Positions 33,159 through 43,489 of a stretch of DNA of 64,000 bases are shown here, piece by piece (position 1 is the first letter of the stretch; every line of letters starts with the position of its first letter). A program made the translations under genes and the position numbers. Source of the DNA: Peromyscus leucopus. Its lineage: Eukaryota > Chordata > Mammalia > Rodentia > Cricetidae. Below the pieces are notes generated by a model that did no database searches, was not told the DNA's origin, and saw nothing but the letters and a program-made list of their open reading frames with translations. Location: NCBI RefSeq assembly GCF_004664715.2, contig NC_051069.1, positions 69,462,647 through 69,526,646 of the forward strand. Reading direction: 5' to 3'.

Positions 33159-33429
33159 CATCAGCATGTTAAATAATGCTATCCACACTGTAGTGAACTT
33201 GCTCTGCAGCTCATGAAGATTTTATTCTTGTGTCATTGGGGCCTATACTTTACCCTGCTATAAAAGATGCTCAGTAAATGTCGACCCAGTAAATGATCTT
33301 GTCATGCTCAGTTGTGATCATGGCATCAGTTTAGTTAAAAATAAAATGTCATCCTCAGATGTAAATTCCGGGCCAGGCTAGGCCAGTTAAGGCAGAGAGC
33401 CGTCTAGCTGCCTGTCAGTGCTGCAGGGT

Positions 33430-33555
33430 GCTCTGGAGTCTAGATGCAGTGCACTTAGTAATGCTCTGGAGTCTAGATGCAGTGCACTTATTAATGCTCT
33501 GGAGTCTAGATGCAGTGCACTTATTAATGCTCTGGAGTCTAGATGCACTTATTAA
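33430..33555. repeat. 33-bp minisatellite, about 3.8 copies
   Basis: Copies start at 33430, 33463, 33496 and 33529, each beginning gctctggagtctagatgc. The last copy has a 6-bp internal deletion. Copies 2 and 3 differ from copy 1 by a single g/t change (agtaat/attaat). Confidence 0.96.
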
Positions 33556-33559
33556 ACCT

Positions 33560-35270
33560 CCTCTTAGCTCCCTTCTGCCTTTCTGTTTCACCTTGTTGTG
33601 ATGCAGGTGCTGGTGTCCAGGCTTTACCAGTCTCTTGTCCCTAAGAGCAAGAACAACTCAGTGTTCACAGTCCTTTGGTTCTTATTACTATGGTGGGAGA
33701 AAAAAGTATTTAATTGTTACAGTGATTGTGTATATTTATATGTATATATATATATACACACACACATATATAAAACTTTCATAAGGGGAATATCAGAATT
33801 TAATAATAAAGATGGATAAAGCATAGTTTAGGGTCATAGTCTACATAGGCCTTGTTGGTTCTTTAAAACAGATTTTGTATTTGAAAGGTTCAAAATAAAG
33901 TTGTTTTTTGTGATGTTTATGAAGAAACATTTAATTCCCTTTCCTCCAAATCATTTTAGTTTAGTTTTAATTAGACTTGTGTAATAAAATTACCTGAGTA
34001 ATCCAGAGAAAAAAAAGAATCTATTGCTCTTCAGTTTCCAGAATCAGATGACTTGAAGGCTAAGACCTTGGAGGAACACTCTGAAACTTGATAAAAGAGT
34101 TTGTTTAATGAAATAGGGAACAAAGACACCGTATTACAGTTCTGAGTCATTAGTTTTTATAGAAGTACAAGTTCCAAAGCTTTGGGGAAAGCTGATGAAT
34201 GGTGTATTAAATAGAACTCAGAGACACGTGGGAGTGTGTCTGCTTTGGGCTTAAGGGTTGTGCATTTGTGTGGCTAGTTAAAGCATCTTGATGCTGGTCT
34301 GGGTTTATGTCCCTTCTCTCTCATCTCTTACCTCTGCATACAAGGTTACGTTATCTTACTGTTGCTCCCGTGAGGCTTTTTTTTTTCTTCTATAGTTAGC
34401 TACCATGGAAGTAGAAAAGATGAATGTTTTCCTCACTTACTGTAGGACTCTCCACTACCTGCCCCTTGCCGCTGCCCTTGGTGCATGGCCTCAGGGCTGT
34501 GTGACTTCCTAACCTGTGCCTGGTCGGGCTGGTTACTCTTTTCATCCCTGAGCGGTAGTATCCCATCCTGAGATTCACGTTACCTCCCTCCCCCGCCTTT
34601 TTCCTTCCAGGCTGTTTCCATCGGTGCTTCTTTCCATGGCCCGTATCGGTTATTTTTGTGCTTAGGATTTCTTGAGCTGAAAACAAATTCTCTCTGTTTG
34701 GCCAAGAGTTCTGCCTTCATAGACCTCTCTGAAATGCACCCACTGCAAATTTAGCTTTTCACAAGAGAACAAACAATAGTCTTTGATATCCCCAGATAGC
34801 TTTTAAGCCACCTTCTTCAGCTTTTCTAGCTTTCTTCTACGGTTTTTATTTTCTGTGTCCTGGCAGGCATAAGGTCTTGTTTTGATTTTGGGTGGGAAGC
34901 ATTACAGGAATCACATGGTTGGGCTGCTGAACCAGAAACCCAGCCCGTAAAATTAGGACCTAAAAGCCAGCTTGTTAGATGGAAACTCCAGCCTTCTTCT
35001 CTGGATGCAAGTGATAGCTTGCAGGTTGCAGTTCTTTATTGTAGTAATGAATTGTTTTATAGAGGTGTTGAGCAGTTCTTACCTCTAAGATGGGTATTTT
35101 TGGAGCATTTTTAGGAGTCAATCAATTCATTGTTTTGACACGAAGTCAAGAACCCTCTACCAACATCCCGCTCATCTCCTGTGATCATTTTTATTGTCAT
35201 CCAGTGTTTTCTCTTATTAGAAGGATTAGAATTGTATCATTTAAACAGAAACACAGATGGCATTAATTTT
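33560..35270. other. Repeat-poor intronic stretch
   Basis: About 1.7 kb without a recognisable SINE, apart from a TA/CA microsatellite at 33731-33773. No exon supported. Confidence 0.5.
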
Positions 35271-35299
35271 GCTTTTATTTATGACTTTTTAAATTTAAT

Positions 35300-35491
35300 T
35301 TAAATTTTTTTTTTTTTTTTTTTGTTTTTTGAGACAGGGTTTCTCTGTGTAGCTTTGGAGCCTTTCCTGGAACTCACTCTGTAGCCTAGGCTGGCCTTGA
35401 ACTCACAGAGATCCGCCTGGCTCTGCCTCCCAAGTGCTGGGATTAAAGGCGTGCGCCGCCGCCGCCGCCACTACTACCACCACCGCCAGGC
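35300..35491 (-). mobile_element. Young B1 with trinucleotide expansion
   Basis: Near-consensus minus-strand B1 behind a T20 run. Its 5' end contains (GCC)n then CTACTACCACCACC at 35453-35488 in place of the usual 'cgcgccaccac'. Imperfect target duplication tatttatgact at 35276-35286 and 35492-35502. Confidence 0.92.
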
Positions 35492-35608
35492 TATTTATGA
35501 CTCTTGAACATGTATGGTAGAAAGGCAAAAATATAGGCTAAGTTTTAGAGACAAGTCTGATTTCTGCCTTAAGGTTAGGGATGGTTGGATATACTATTTA
35601 CTAATTAC

Positions 35609-35819
35609 TGTTTTTAAATTTATGTGTATGGGTGTTTTGCCTGCATGTGTGCCTATGCACCATGTGTGCACTGCCTGAAGAGGCTAGAAGAGGGCATCAG
35701 AGCCCCTGGAGCTGGAGTTACAGGCTGTGCAACTCATCATACGGGTGCTGGGAATCGAGCTCTGGTTCTCAGGGATAGCAGCAAGTGCTCTCAATCACGG
35801 TGCCATCTCCATAGCCCCC
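35609..35819 (-). mobile_element. B2 SINE
   Basis: 'tatgtgtatgggtgttttgc' tail to 'ggtgccatctccatagcccc' head. Confidence 0.88.
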
Positions 35820-35843
35820 TTCCATTGCTTGATTTATTTATTC

Positions 35844-35899
<56 letters not shown>

Positions 35900-35934
35900 C
35901 CATAGCCCCCTTCCATTGCTTGATTTATTTATTC

Positions 35935-35980
<46 letters not shown>
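35808..35980. repeat. 91-bp tandem duplication carrying (CTAT)n
   Basis: 'ctccatagcccccttccatt' through an (ATCT)n block occurs twice, 91 bp apart (tccattgc at 35821 and 35912). The B2 head end and its flank were duplicated together with the microsatellite. Confidence 0.95.
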
Positions 35981-35982
35981 GA

Positions 35983-36127
35983 ATGAGACAAGGTGAGGTT
36001 TCACAGTATATCCCTGGTTGTCTGGAACTCACTATGTAGATCAGGTTAGCTTTGAACTCAACAGAGGATTCATCTACCTCTTTCTCTTGAGTGCTGGGAT
36101 TATAGGTATGAGCCACCACTCCTGTCT
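35983..36127 (-). mobile_element. B1 SINE
   Basis: 'gagacaaggtgaggtttcac...gagtgctgggattataggt'. Confidence 0.85.
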
Positions 36128-36129
36128 CT

Positions 36130-37040
36130 TGGGTAGATTTATTCCTTAGAGTTTGTTTTCAAAGTACTCATGGGATGGTCTTTGTGTGATGGCATGAGAG
36201 ATGCCAATTACAGAGACTTTATGAAAGAGCTAGGTATGGGAAGGGAAGTGTGAAATAACCAGAATTCCACACAAAGCAAGGTAAAAGCAGCTTTTCTGTT
36301 CCGTGGAATGGAACCAGGTTGCAAAATGTGAATAGACCATTTATGGCAGCCAAGTGGAGCAGAGCAGAGGAAAAGGGAAATTTGTATTTGAGAAAAGGAA
36401 AAAGGAGAGTAGAACAAAGGAATAGAGTACATGTCTGCTAGCGATGGTGGCCGCTGCTGCCTCCAGCTCTGCTACCTGCCATCAGGAAGTCACTTGCTCC
36501 CCCGTAATCCCTGCAGTTGGCAGAGTAAGACCTGGTGCAGTGGGGCAAGGGGCCACTCTGTAATTCAGTCACGTTTAAAAGTCGCACCTTTTACTTGTTT
36601 CAACTTTATAGGCCTATTTTGTGTGCTCTCCTTTTCACGAAGTTTTGGTAAATTTTCTCTTTCTCATTCAGCCATTCATTCACTGGATATTTTATTGGGT
36701 GCCAAGTCTATGTGAGTCTCTTTGACTCAGGAACAGAGATTGTTGTAAATAAATACAGGCTGTGTATTTCACATAGACATGGGAATGCATCCAGCACAGT
36801 ATGCAAGTTGCATTGGTTCATATGGGAGTTTTCCCCGGTTAATGGTCTCGAGCACAAAGCAGCGAGCTTTCTCATATCAAAGAAGTTTTGTCAGCAAGTA
36901 AACTGTAAGTGAGGCAGGCATTTCTCCTGAGGTGCATTCCAGTGAGGAAAACAGTGTATAAATAAGAACACAGCACCAAATTTGTCAGTTTAATATATTC
37001 CCCCCTTCTTCCCATGTCCCCACCCCGTCTTTTTTTTTTT
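36130..37040. other. Unique intronic sequence
   Basis: Nothing recognised. Confidence 0.5.
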
Positions 37041-37048
37041 CTTTTTTA

Positions 37049-37160
37049 GGTTTCTGGGACAGGATTTTCCTGTATAGTCCAGATTGATGGTTTCAGCCAC
37101 ACAGTCCTCTTGCTATAGCTTGCTGTGTGCTGGGATTAGAATCATGGGTACATACCCTGC
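37049..37160 (-). mobile_element. Old B1 relic
   Basis: 'gggacaggattttcctgtat...gtgtgctgggattagaatc'. Confidence 0.55.
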
Positions 37161-37429
37161 TTTGAATTTTCTTTCTTTTTCTCTCCTCTCCTCCTTCCCT
37201 CCTTTTCTCTTGTAAATTGGCATATACTTTTTAGTTCTTGAATGGATGTGCACAGATGTAGTTAGCATTTCACTTTCTTAGATGTAATTATTTCTATGTA
37301 TTGGGAAACTTTGGATTCTCCAGTTTTTTTGAAATGTATAGTCATTGTAGTCTCTAGTTATCCCGCTGAGCTATGGAATTGTTAGAAGTGATGCCTCCTT
37401 TTTAACCAACTTTGGATCCCTGTTCATCT

Positions 37430-37650
37430 CTCATTCCTTCCCATCCTCCTAACCTCTAGGGATTATGAATTTGTTCCTTACTCCTATGTGGTTATTGTTG
37501 TTGACGGATGAGTAAGAACATACACGATCAGTCTCTCTGTACTTGACTCATCTCACTGCACATGCCCACATGGCCATAGTGACAGGACCTCCTTTTCTCT
37601 CCAAGTTGTGCACTACCCCACTGTGTTAATGTACCACTTTAAAAAAGTTA
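37430..37650 (-). mobile_element. Ancient L1 3' fragment (first copy)
   Basis: 'gacggatgagtaagaacatac...gactcatctcactgcacatg' matches the reversed L1 ORF2 3' end ('atgagtgagaacatg', 'ttcacttaacata'). A second, overlapping L1 region starts again at about 37780, so this is a separate insertion. Confidence 0.55.
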
Positions 37651-37779
37651 CATTAACTGAGCAAAGGAAGGCGCTTCTTGATGACGTTTCCATGCAGGTG
37701 TATAATGTTCTTCAATCTCTTTCCCCCATTACCCATCTCACATGTCTTTCTCCTGACACATGCCTTTCCTTTCTCCCAG

Positions 37780-38165
37780 ACGCCATGTATGAAAGGAGAC
37801 ATGTCATGCTTGTATTTGTGAAATTGGCTTATTTTATTCACTATGAGAATCTCCAGTTACACATATTTTCTGGCAAATGACATGATTTCATTTTTCTTTA
37901 TGGATGAATAAAGCTCACTGCTCATTTTGCATCAGTTAATCCACTGATGGGCACCTAGGATGGCTGTTTAACTTGGCTATCGTGACTGCGGCATCAATAA
38001 ATGTGGGTGGGGTTAGGGTTTCCTTTGAGTATAAACCAGAGTACCCAGTTCTGGAACACTGTAATCATGGAAGCTTGGAGTGGTTTTGTTTTTTTTTTTT
38101 CCAAATCATCACATCAGCATTTGTTATTTTATTTTATTATTTAATTTTTACTGTAGCCATACAGT
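37780..38165 (-). mobile_element. Ancient L1, ORF2 3' end (segment B, reversed)
   Basis: 'tgacatgatttcatttttc', 'tggatgaataaagc', 'ccactgatgggcacctagg', 'cttggctatcgtgactgcgg', 'catcaataaatgtggg' and 'catcagcatttgttatttt' follow the reversed order of L1 ORF2 3' sequence. Non-coding relic. Confidence 0.72.
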
Positions 38166-38174
38166 AAAAAAAAA

Positions 38175-38560
38175 AAAAAATACAGTGAGGTAATGAACTA
38201 TTACAAGAAAACAGGAGAGACCCTTCAGATGTTGTTATAAGCAAAACTTCTTTTGGACAGAACCCTCCCACAGCACAGGCAGGAAAGGAAAAACTAGACC
38301 AATTAAATACCATCCAACCAAACAGCTTTTGCTCAGCGCAGGAATCAACCACCTGAGTAAAGAGACAGCCTAGAGAATGGAGAAAACACTGGCTGGCTAT
38401 TGTTCACAAGGGGTTAATAGCCAACAGTGAAAAGTCAAGTAAAATGGCTAATAACTAGATAAAATGGTCCAGACAGACCCTTCTCAGAAGAACACACACA
38501 CATGACTAGCAAGTGTATGAACAGCTCAACTTGCTCCTAGAAACATATATCCAAAAGCTA
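38175..38560 (+). mobile_element. Ancient L1 ORF2 segment (segment A, opposite orientation)
   Basis: 'actattacaagaaaacagg', 'aaccaaacagcttttgctc', 'gagaatggagaaaacac', 'ggggttaatagcc' and 'cagacccttctcagaag' follow ORF2 in sense order on +. Both neighbours (37780-38165 and 38590-39130) are reversed. An A15 run lies at the left junction. Confidence 0.68.
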
Positions 38561-38589
38561 CTGTGAATTATTTTTCTCTTTGTGGACAA

Positions 38590-39130
38590 TGTTGTTTTAG
38601 ATCCCATTTTAATCTCTCCAGTTTGAAATCATAAAGACAATGTTCTGTATGGATTTATGGAGGATTTAATTGTCTTTTTTCTTACATGTAGGCTTATAAG
38701 CCATCGATATAACTGCTGGGTGCAGTTATATGACTTGGGGCTCAAATTTGTTGTCTATCTATTGAACTCATATCCAATTTTCTTGGCAGCATTTGATGGC
38801 AAGTTTATCTTTCTTCTTTATTGTGTTCTGCCTGCTTTTGTTGTCAAGCAGTCAGACACTCTCTGTGTGTGAATCCTGTTTGGTTAGTCTGTCCATACAT
38901 CACCAGCACACTGTCTTATTATTAATACTTTATAATACGTCCAGTTATTCTGTAAGAACATCTTGGCTATTGTTGACCTTGCATTTCTGCATAAATTTTG
39001 GAACTTTTATGTTTTAAAAAAAACAAGATCAGTTGGAATTTCAGTGGAATTGCTAGGAATTATTTTGGAGGATGCTGACATACATGTACATGTGTTATTT
39101 AAAATAATATGTAATTTAAAAATTTGTAAA
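38590..39130 (-). mobile_element. Ancient L1 ORF2 segment (segment C, reversed)
   Basis: 'ttttagatcccattttaat', 'tatgacttggggctcaaat', 'ttggcagcatttgatggc', 'gcacactgtcttattatta', 'cttggctattgttgacc' and 'gcatttctgcataaatttt' match reversed L1 ORF2 lying immediately upstream of segment A in L1 order. Confidence 0.68.
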
Positions 39131-39139
39131 GGTTCGAGA

Positions 39140-40375
39140 GGTCTTCCTGCCTCAGCCTCCAGAGTAACTGAGACACAGGTATTTGCTGCCATGCCTTCAT
39201 AAGCTGCTTTCAGAGATTATAAGCTGGGAGAATTTGTAATGTAGACATTTACTCTTTGGCAGTGGAAAATTTCCTGTCTGTTTGTCTATCTCTTCACCCT
39301 TGTTTTATTCAGGTCTGCATACATACCACCAAGTTTCCATATGGCAATCTCATGCATATATGTCCTCATACTTTGATATAATGTATCCCCATCCACTATT
39401 GTCTCAATTGAGAAATGTCTATTTTTTTTGACCAGATCTTTTTTTCTTTACCCCTAAGTCAGATTCATTGGTAAAGGACAATTATGAAAAAATAAAATAA
39501 ATGTGATTTCTCCCCAACTGCTTTGCTATATTACCTAAGGCTACTTGAAGATTTTCATGAAAATTACATGTATAATATTTAGTAAGAAGACATTACTATT
39601 TACCTGTTAGTTTCAATGCCTGTTTTACTAGATAAAATACTACCTTTGATAGCAGTCTCAAAAGTCTTTTCAGCAGGGGAGGCCATTATTTCATAATCAC
39701 AAACTATGTTAGTAGAAATACAAGACACTTTTATAACAGACTTTAGGAAATTCCTAATTTCAGAGTATATACAACAAAATGGTATATTAAAATAGTAGTA
39801 TTAGTTACTTAGCCACTTTCTTTTGGAAATATATTGGCTAAAATAGATATAAGAAAAGATGAGTTATGTCCACCCTTTCTGGCATAAACATACAGGGGTT
39901 AGCATGTGTTTCTCTGCCAGTGTTGTTTTTCTCATCGTGTGTGGCTTACTCTATAACCCCTGGAGCATGCAGCACTTGTGGGGAGGTTGCTGTATCCTTG
40001 GCTTGAGAATGTATGCAGGTTCAGATCTCCCCGTGGCCAGGGGACTTCCGTGTAGTGGGAAGAATCTGGCTAAGCAGTAGTAGCAACATCTTCTAGGCTC
40101 TGCTGGGGGTATATGTGCCGTAGAGAAGGAACAAAGATGAGAACGGATGTTGTGGAGAGACTGGGCTGGCCCAGGAGAAGCTTGGAGAAAACAGATGCCA
40201 GAACTGTGGTTGGGGAGTGATTTTTGTCACTGGAAGTCATTTGAGCTGAAGGGGAGCTGAGCTCATTCTGAGGTACTTGGGATAACTTGTCCTGGTTAAG
40301 GCAGGGGAGGGTGTGGACTCAGAGGAAAGAGAAAAGAAAAGATACAAGCATGTTGTTACATGAATTTTAAAAAAG
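39140..40375. other. Unique intronic sequence
   Basis: AT-rich to 39850, then more GC-balanced. Nothing recognised. Confidence 0.5.
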
Positions 40376-40377
40376 AC

Positions 40378-40560
40378 TTGGACTGGTGAGATGGCTCAGT
40401 GGGCAAAAGGGGCCTTGCTGCCAAGCCTGATGGTTTGAGTTCAATATCCAGGGCCCACACTGTAGGAGGACTTGCTACCGACTGGCCAACTTTCCTCTGA
40501 CCTTTACACATCCTTTCCCCAAATGCATATATAGATGCCAGCAGCTAAACAAACAAAACC
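40378..40560 (+). mobile_element. B3 SINE
   Basis: 'gactggtgagatggctcag...aagcctgatggtttgagttc...tcctctgacctttacac'. Confidence 0.88.
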
Positions 40561-40561
40561 T

Positions 40562-40672
40562 CAGGGCTGGTATGGTGATACAAAACTATAATCCTAGCAC
40601 TCAGGACACCGAGACAGGAAGATTGTGAGTTTAGGCCACCTTGGGCTACAGAATGGCACCCTACCAAAAAGG
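40562..40672 (+). mobile_element. Old B1 SINE
   Basis: 'ctggtatggtgatacaaaac...cctagcactcaggacacc'. Confidence 0.7.
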
Positions 40673-41154
40673 GACAATGTGATATTATATGCTATTCTTC
40701 ATATGCAACCTATGCCTTAGCTAAAAATGATAATGCTATTCTGTACTTTATAAGCAGGCACACTGGTAAAGTAAAGGAAGATGCTAAGGAGTTTCCAGCT
40801 TACTTTCTCAGTTACTTCATCTGCAAAGTGTGTTGTGCCTTTCAAATCTGGGCTGGTCTCTTTAGGCCACTATCACATTCCACTGAGTCTAGACACAGTC
40901 AATACGCAGGTACATGGTAATGTGCTTTACGAAAAAGAATCACTGCCAATTAGCTGTTGAATGCAGCCTAATTTTGAACATGTTAACTTGAAAAAACACA
41001 TAGTTGAATGGCTGAGACAGGTGGTGGCCATTTTTCCCTCAAAGAGTTTTGTATAGGTGCTACCCACCCTATATCCTGGCTTTTCAGAAAGGCACTTACT
41101 AATGAAACTTTTATTTTTGATTCCTCAAATCTGAATTACTTGGTACTGTAGGTT

Positions 41155-41328
41155 TTTGTTTGTTTGTTTGTTTCTCTTTGTCTTTTGAGACAGGGTCTCA
41201 CTATGTAGCCCTAGCTGGCCTGGATCTCCTTGTGTAGACCAGGCTGGATTGGAACTCACAGAGATCTACCTGCTTCTGACTCCTGAGTGCTGGGATTAAA
41301 GGCAAGTGCCATCATACCTGGCATGGGG
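41155..41328 (-). mobile_element. B1 SINE
   Basis: (TTTG)n tail, 'gagacagggtctcactatg...gagtgctgggattaaagg'. Confidence 0.9.
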
Positions 41329-41494
41329 CTATGATTTATTTATGTATACTTGATTGTTAAACAGTATGTAACTTACTTCTTTTCCTCTTTGGCTCTGTCT
41401 TGGCCTTTCCCTTTCCCTCTCCTCCCCACCCCTTCTCCTCTGTCTTCTTTCTGCCTCTTTTCCTTACTAACTACTTCAGAAAGTATCTTTAAAA

Positions 41495-41640
41495 ATGTTT
41501 CATTGCATTTGGTGTGTACGTACCCGTGTCTTCCTGTGCATGTGGAGGTCAGAGGTCAGCTTGCTAGAGCTGGTTCTTCTCTTTCACCATGTGGGTTCTG
41601 GAGACGGGACTTAGTCTGTTAGATATGATTGAAAGCCCCT
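41495..41640 (-). mobile_element. B3 SINE
   Basis: 'gtggaggtcagaggtcag...tctttcaccatgtgggttc'. Confidence 0.72.
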
Positions 41641-41780
41641 TCACATGCTGGACACTAGAGAATAGCTTTATGGATCAAATGTGTATTTTCTTAAGAGTAC
41701 TTGTTTGGGAGTAAGAATCAAGGTCAAAAAGTATAAACATACTCAAGATGCTAGATAGAGGCCTGCATACATACAGGCCT

Positions 41781-41870
41781 TTTTTTTTTGAGACAGAGTT
41801 TCTCACAGAGATTCGACTGGCCCTGCCTTCCTAGTGCTGGGATTAAAGGCGTGCACCACCACTGCTGGAC
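41781..41870 (-). mobile_element. Internally deleted B1 SINE
   Basis: 'gagacagagtttctc' joins directly to 'acagagattcgactgg', then 'gtgctgggattaaaggcgtg'; about 60 bp of the middle is missing. Confidence 0.88.
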
Positions 41871-42229
41871 AACACTTTGCTTTTCAAAACTGTTTTTCCA
41901 GTTCACATTTCCTGACAATTGATTTCATTAGCTATAAGCACTGAAGTATGTTTTTCTAATTCTGTAGACAAAAAGTATCTCAATTTTTAATAATTATTAG
42001 TTATATTAGACACTTGATGACAGTAATTTTTATAGGGGTCTATCATTCCTGCATGATTATCTGACACTTTTTGTGGCTAAAAGTAAGCATATTAATTATA
42101 ATTATAAGTGTAATTAATTATAAGTGTAATTATGCAGATGTTATGACAACTTTAATTACTAGATGAACTTTTTTCTCTTACAGCTACATAATGGATTTTT
42201 AAAAAGTGTTTTGAGACAGGACTTTGCTG

Positions 42230-42230
42230 T

Positions 42231-42271
<41 letters not shown>

Positions 42272-42400
42272 CTGGGTGTGTGGAGCATATGTAGAGGTCA
42301 GAGGACAACCTGCCCTTCCACTGTAGGAGTTTTGGGTGTGGCACGAAAGTTGTCAGGCTTGGCAGAAGTACCTTTGTCCAGTGAGCCACCTTCTGGGCCC
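42230..42400 (-). mobile_element. B3 SINE with (TG)n tail
   Basis: (GT)19 at 42233-42270, 'gtagaggtcagaggacaacc', 'gtgagccaccttctgggccc'. An old B1-like relic follows at 42488-42600. Confidence 0.82.
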
Positions 42401-42609
42401 TGGGGTAAGCATTGTGAAAGGACACTTTTGAGCTAATTAAGTCCAAGTTTTCTGCAATATACATTGTAGCATGAGGTATTTGAATCAAACACAGCGTCTC
42501 ATTTATCACAGGCTAGCCTTGAACTTGCTGTCAGGATGATCTTGAATCCTGATTTTCTAGCCTCCTATTCTTGAATCTGGGAATTTAGGTAGTTACTACC
42601 TTCGTGGGT

Positions 42610-43375
42610 CTTATCTTGTGCTGGGGGTTCTATCTAGTTTTGTTGAAACTGTCCTTAATCTTCTTTTATTTATAGCCTAGTACTTACAGCTACCCAAATG
42701 AAGCAAAAATAATAAAATTGAACAAGAGTGGGATTTCAATCATATGTTGGCGGTTAACATGTTCAGAATTATGGACAGCCATGGTTTTATGTACTTTTCT
42801 GCTATTATACCTTTTCATTATTGATGTCTTTGTGCATCTCTGTTAACCTGTCTGTGAAGCCTATTTTTATCTCAAGAAACTGAGTGGAAAGAGGAAGGAC
42901 CACACATTTTGGGAGCCTCTCTGCACAATGTGACTGACCCTGCTCAGTTACCTGAGAATGAGGTCATTCAGCTGTTTTTGATTAAGCAGAATGGGCGTGG
43001 AAAACCATGCATGATGGGGAATGCCTCTCCAGCAAGGAGAGCAGACAGGCAGTAGCAACGGAGAGTCAGGAAGCAGCAGACCAGAGAGGGAAATTAAAGT
43101 GTGACCACATATTAATTATTAAAGATTAGAAGATTAGAGAGCCATGTGGAAGATATTGCCAGGAAGGTTAGAATAAACAGATAAACTAGATAATAGAGAA
43201 GAGAAAAAATAAGAGCAGTAAGTCAAACACATGTAACGCTGACACTGAGTTGTCAAACGTTCAGAGAGAACAGAAAATAGAAGATAGAAGAAAAGAAAGA
43301 AACAATATCAAGACATTCCTCAGCAGATATGGGTATGCTTCCATTCTGACTGAGCCCTCAGAGTATGCAGGATAG
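42610..43375. other. Unique, purine-rich sequence
   Basis: 42880-43330 is G/A-rich and could be a decayed LTR or L1 piece; not identifiable. Confidence 0.4.
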
Positions 43376-43379
43376 TGAG

Positions 43380-43485
43380 TCAGGCATGATGATGGTGCAC
43401 ATCTGAAATTCCAGAAAATAGAGGCCGGCCTGGGCTATATAGTGGATCTGTCTGAAAAATCCAAGGGAAAACAAAACAAAACAGT
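43380..43485 (+). mobile_element. Internally deleted B1 relic
   Basis: 'caggcatgatgatggtgcac...gaggccggcctgggctatat' with a CAAAA tail. Confidence 0.7.
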
Positions 43486-43489
43486 ATGT

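Noticed and set aside
37780..38560. Twin-priming (5' inversion) as the explanation of the L1 structure
   Set aside because: The next segment (38590-39130) continues the same L1 in the original orientation, which twin priming does not produce; in-place inversion is preferred, with separate insertions the remaining alternative.
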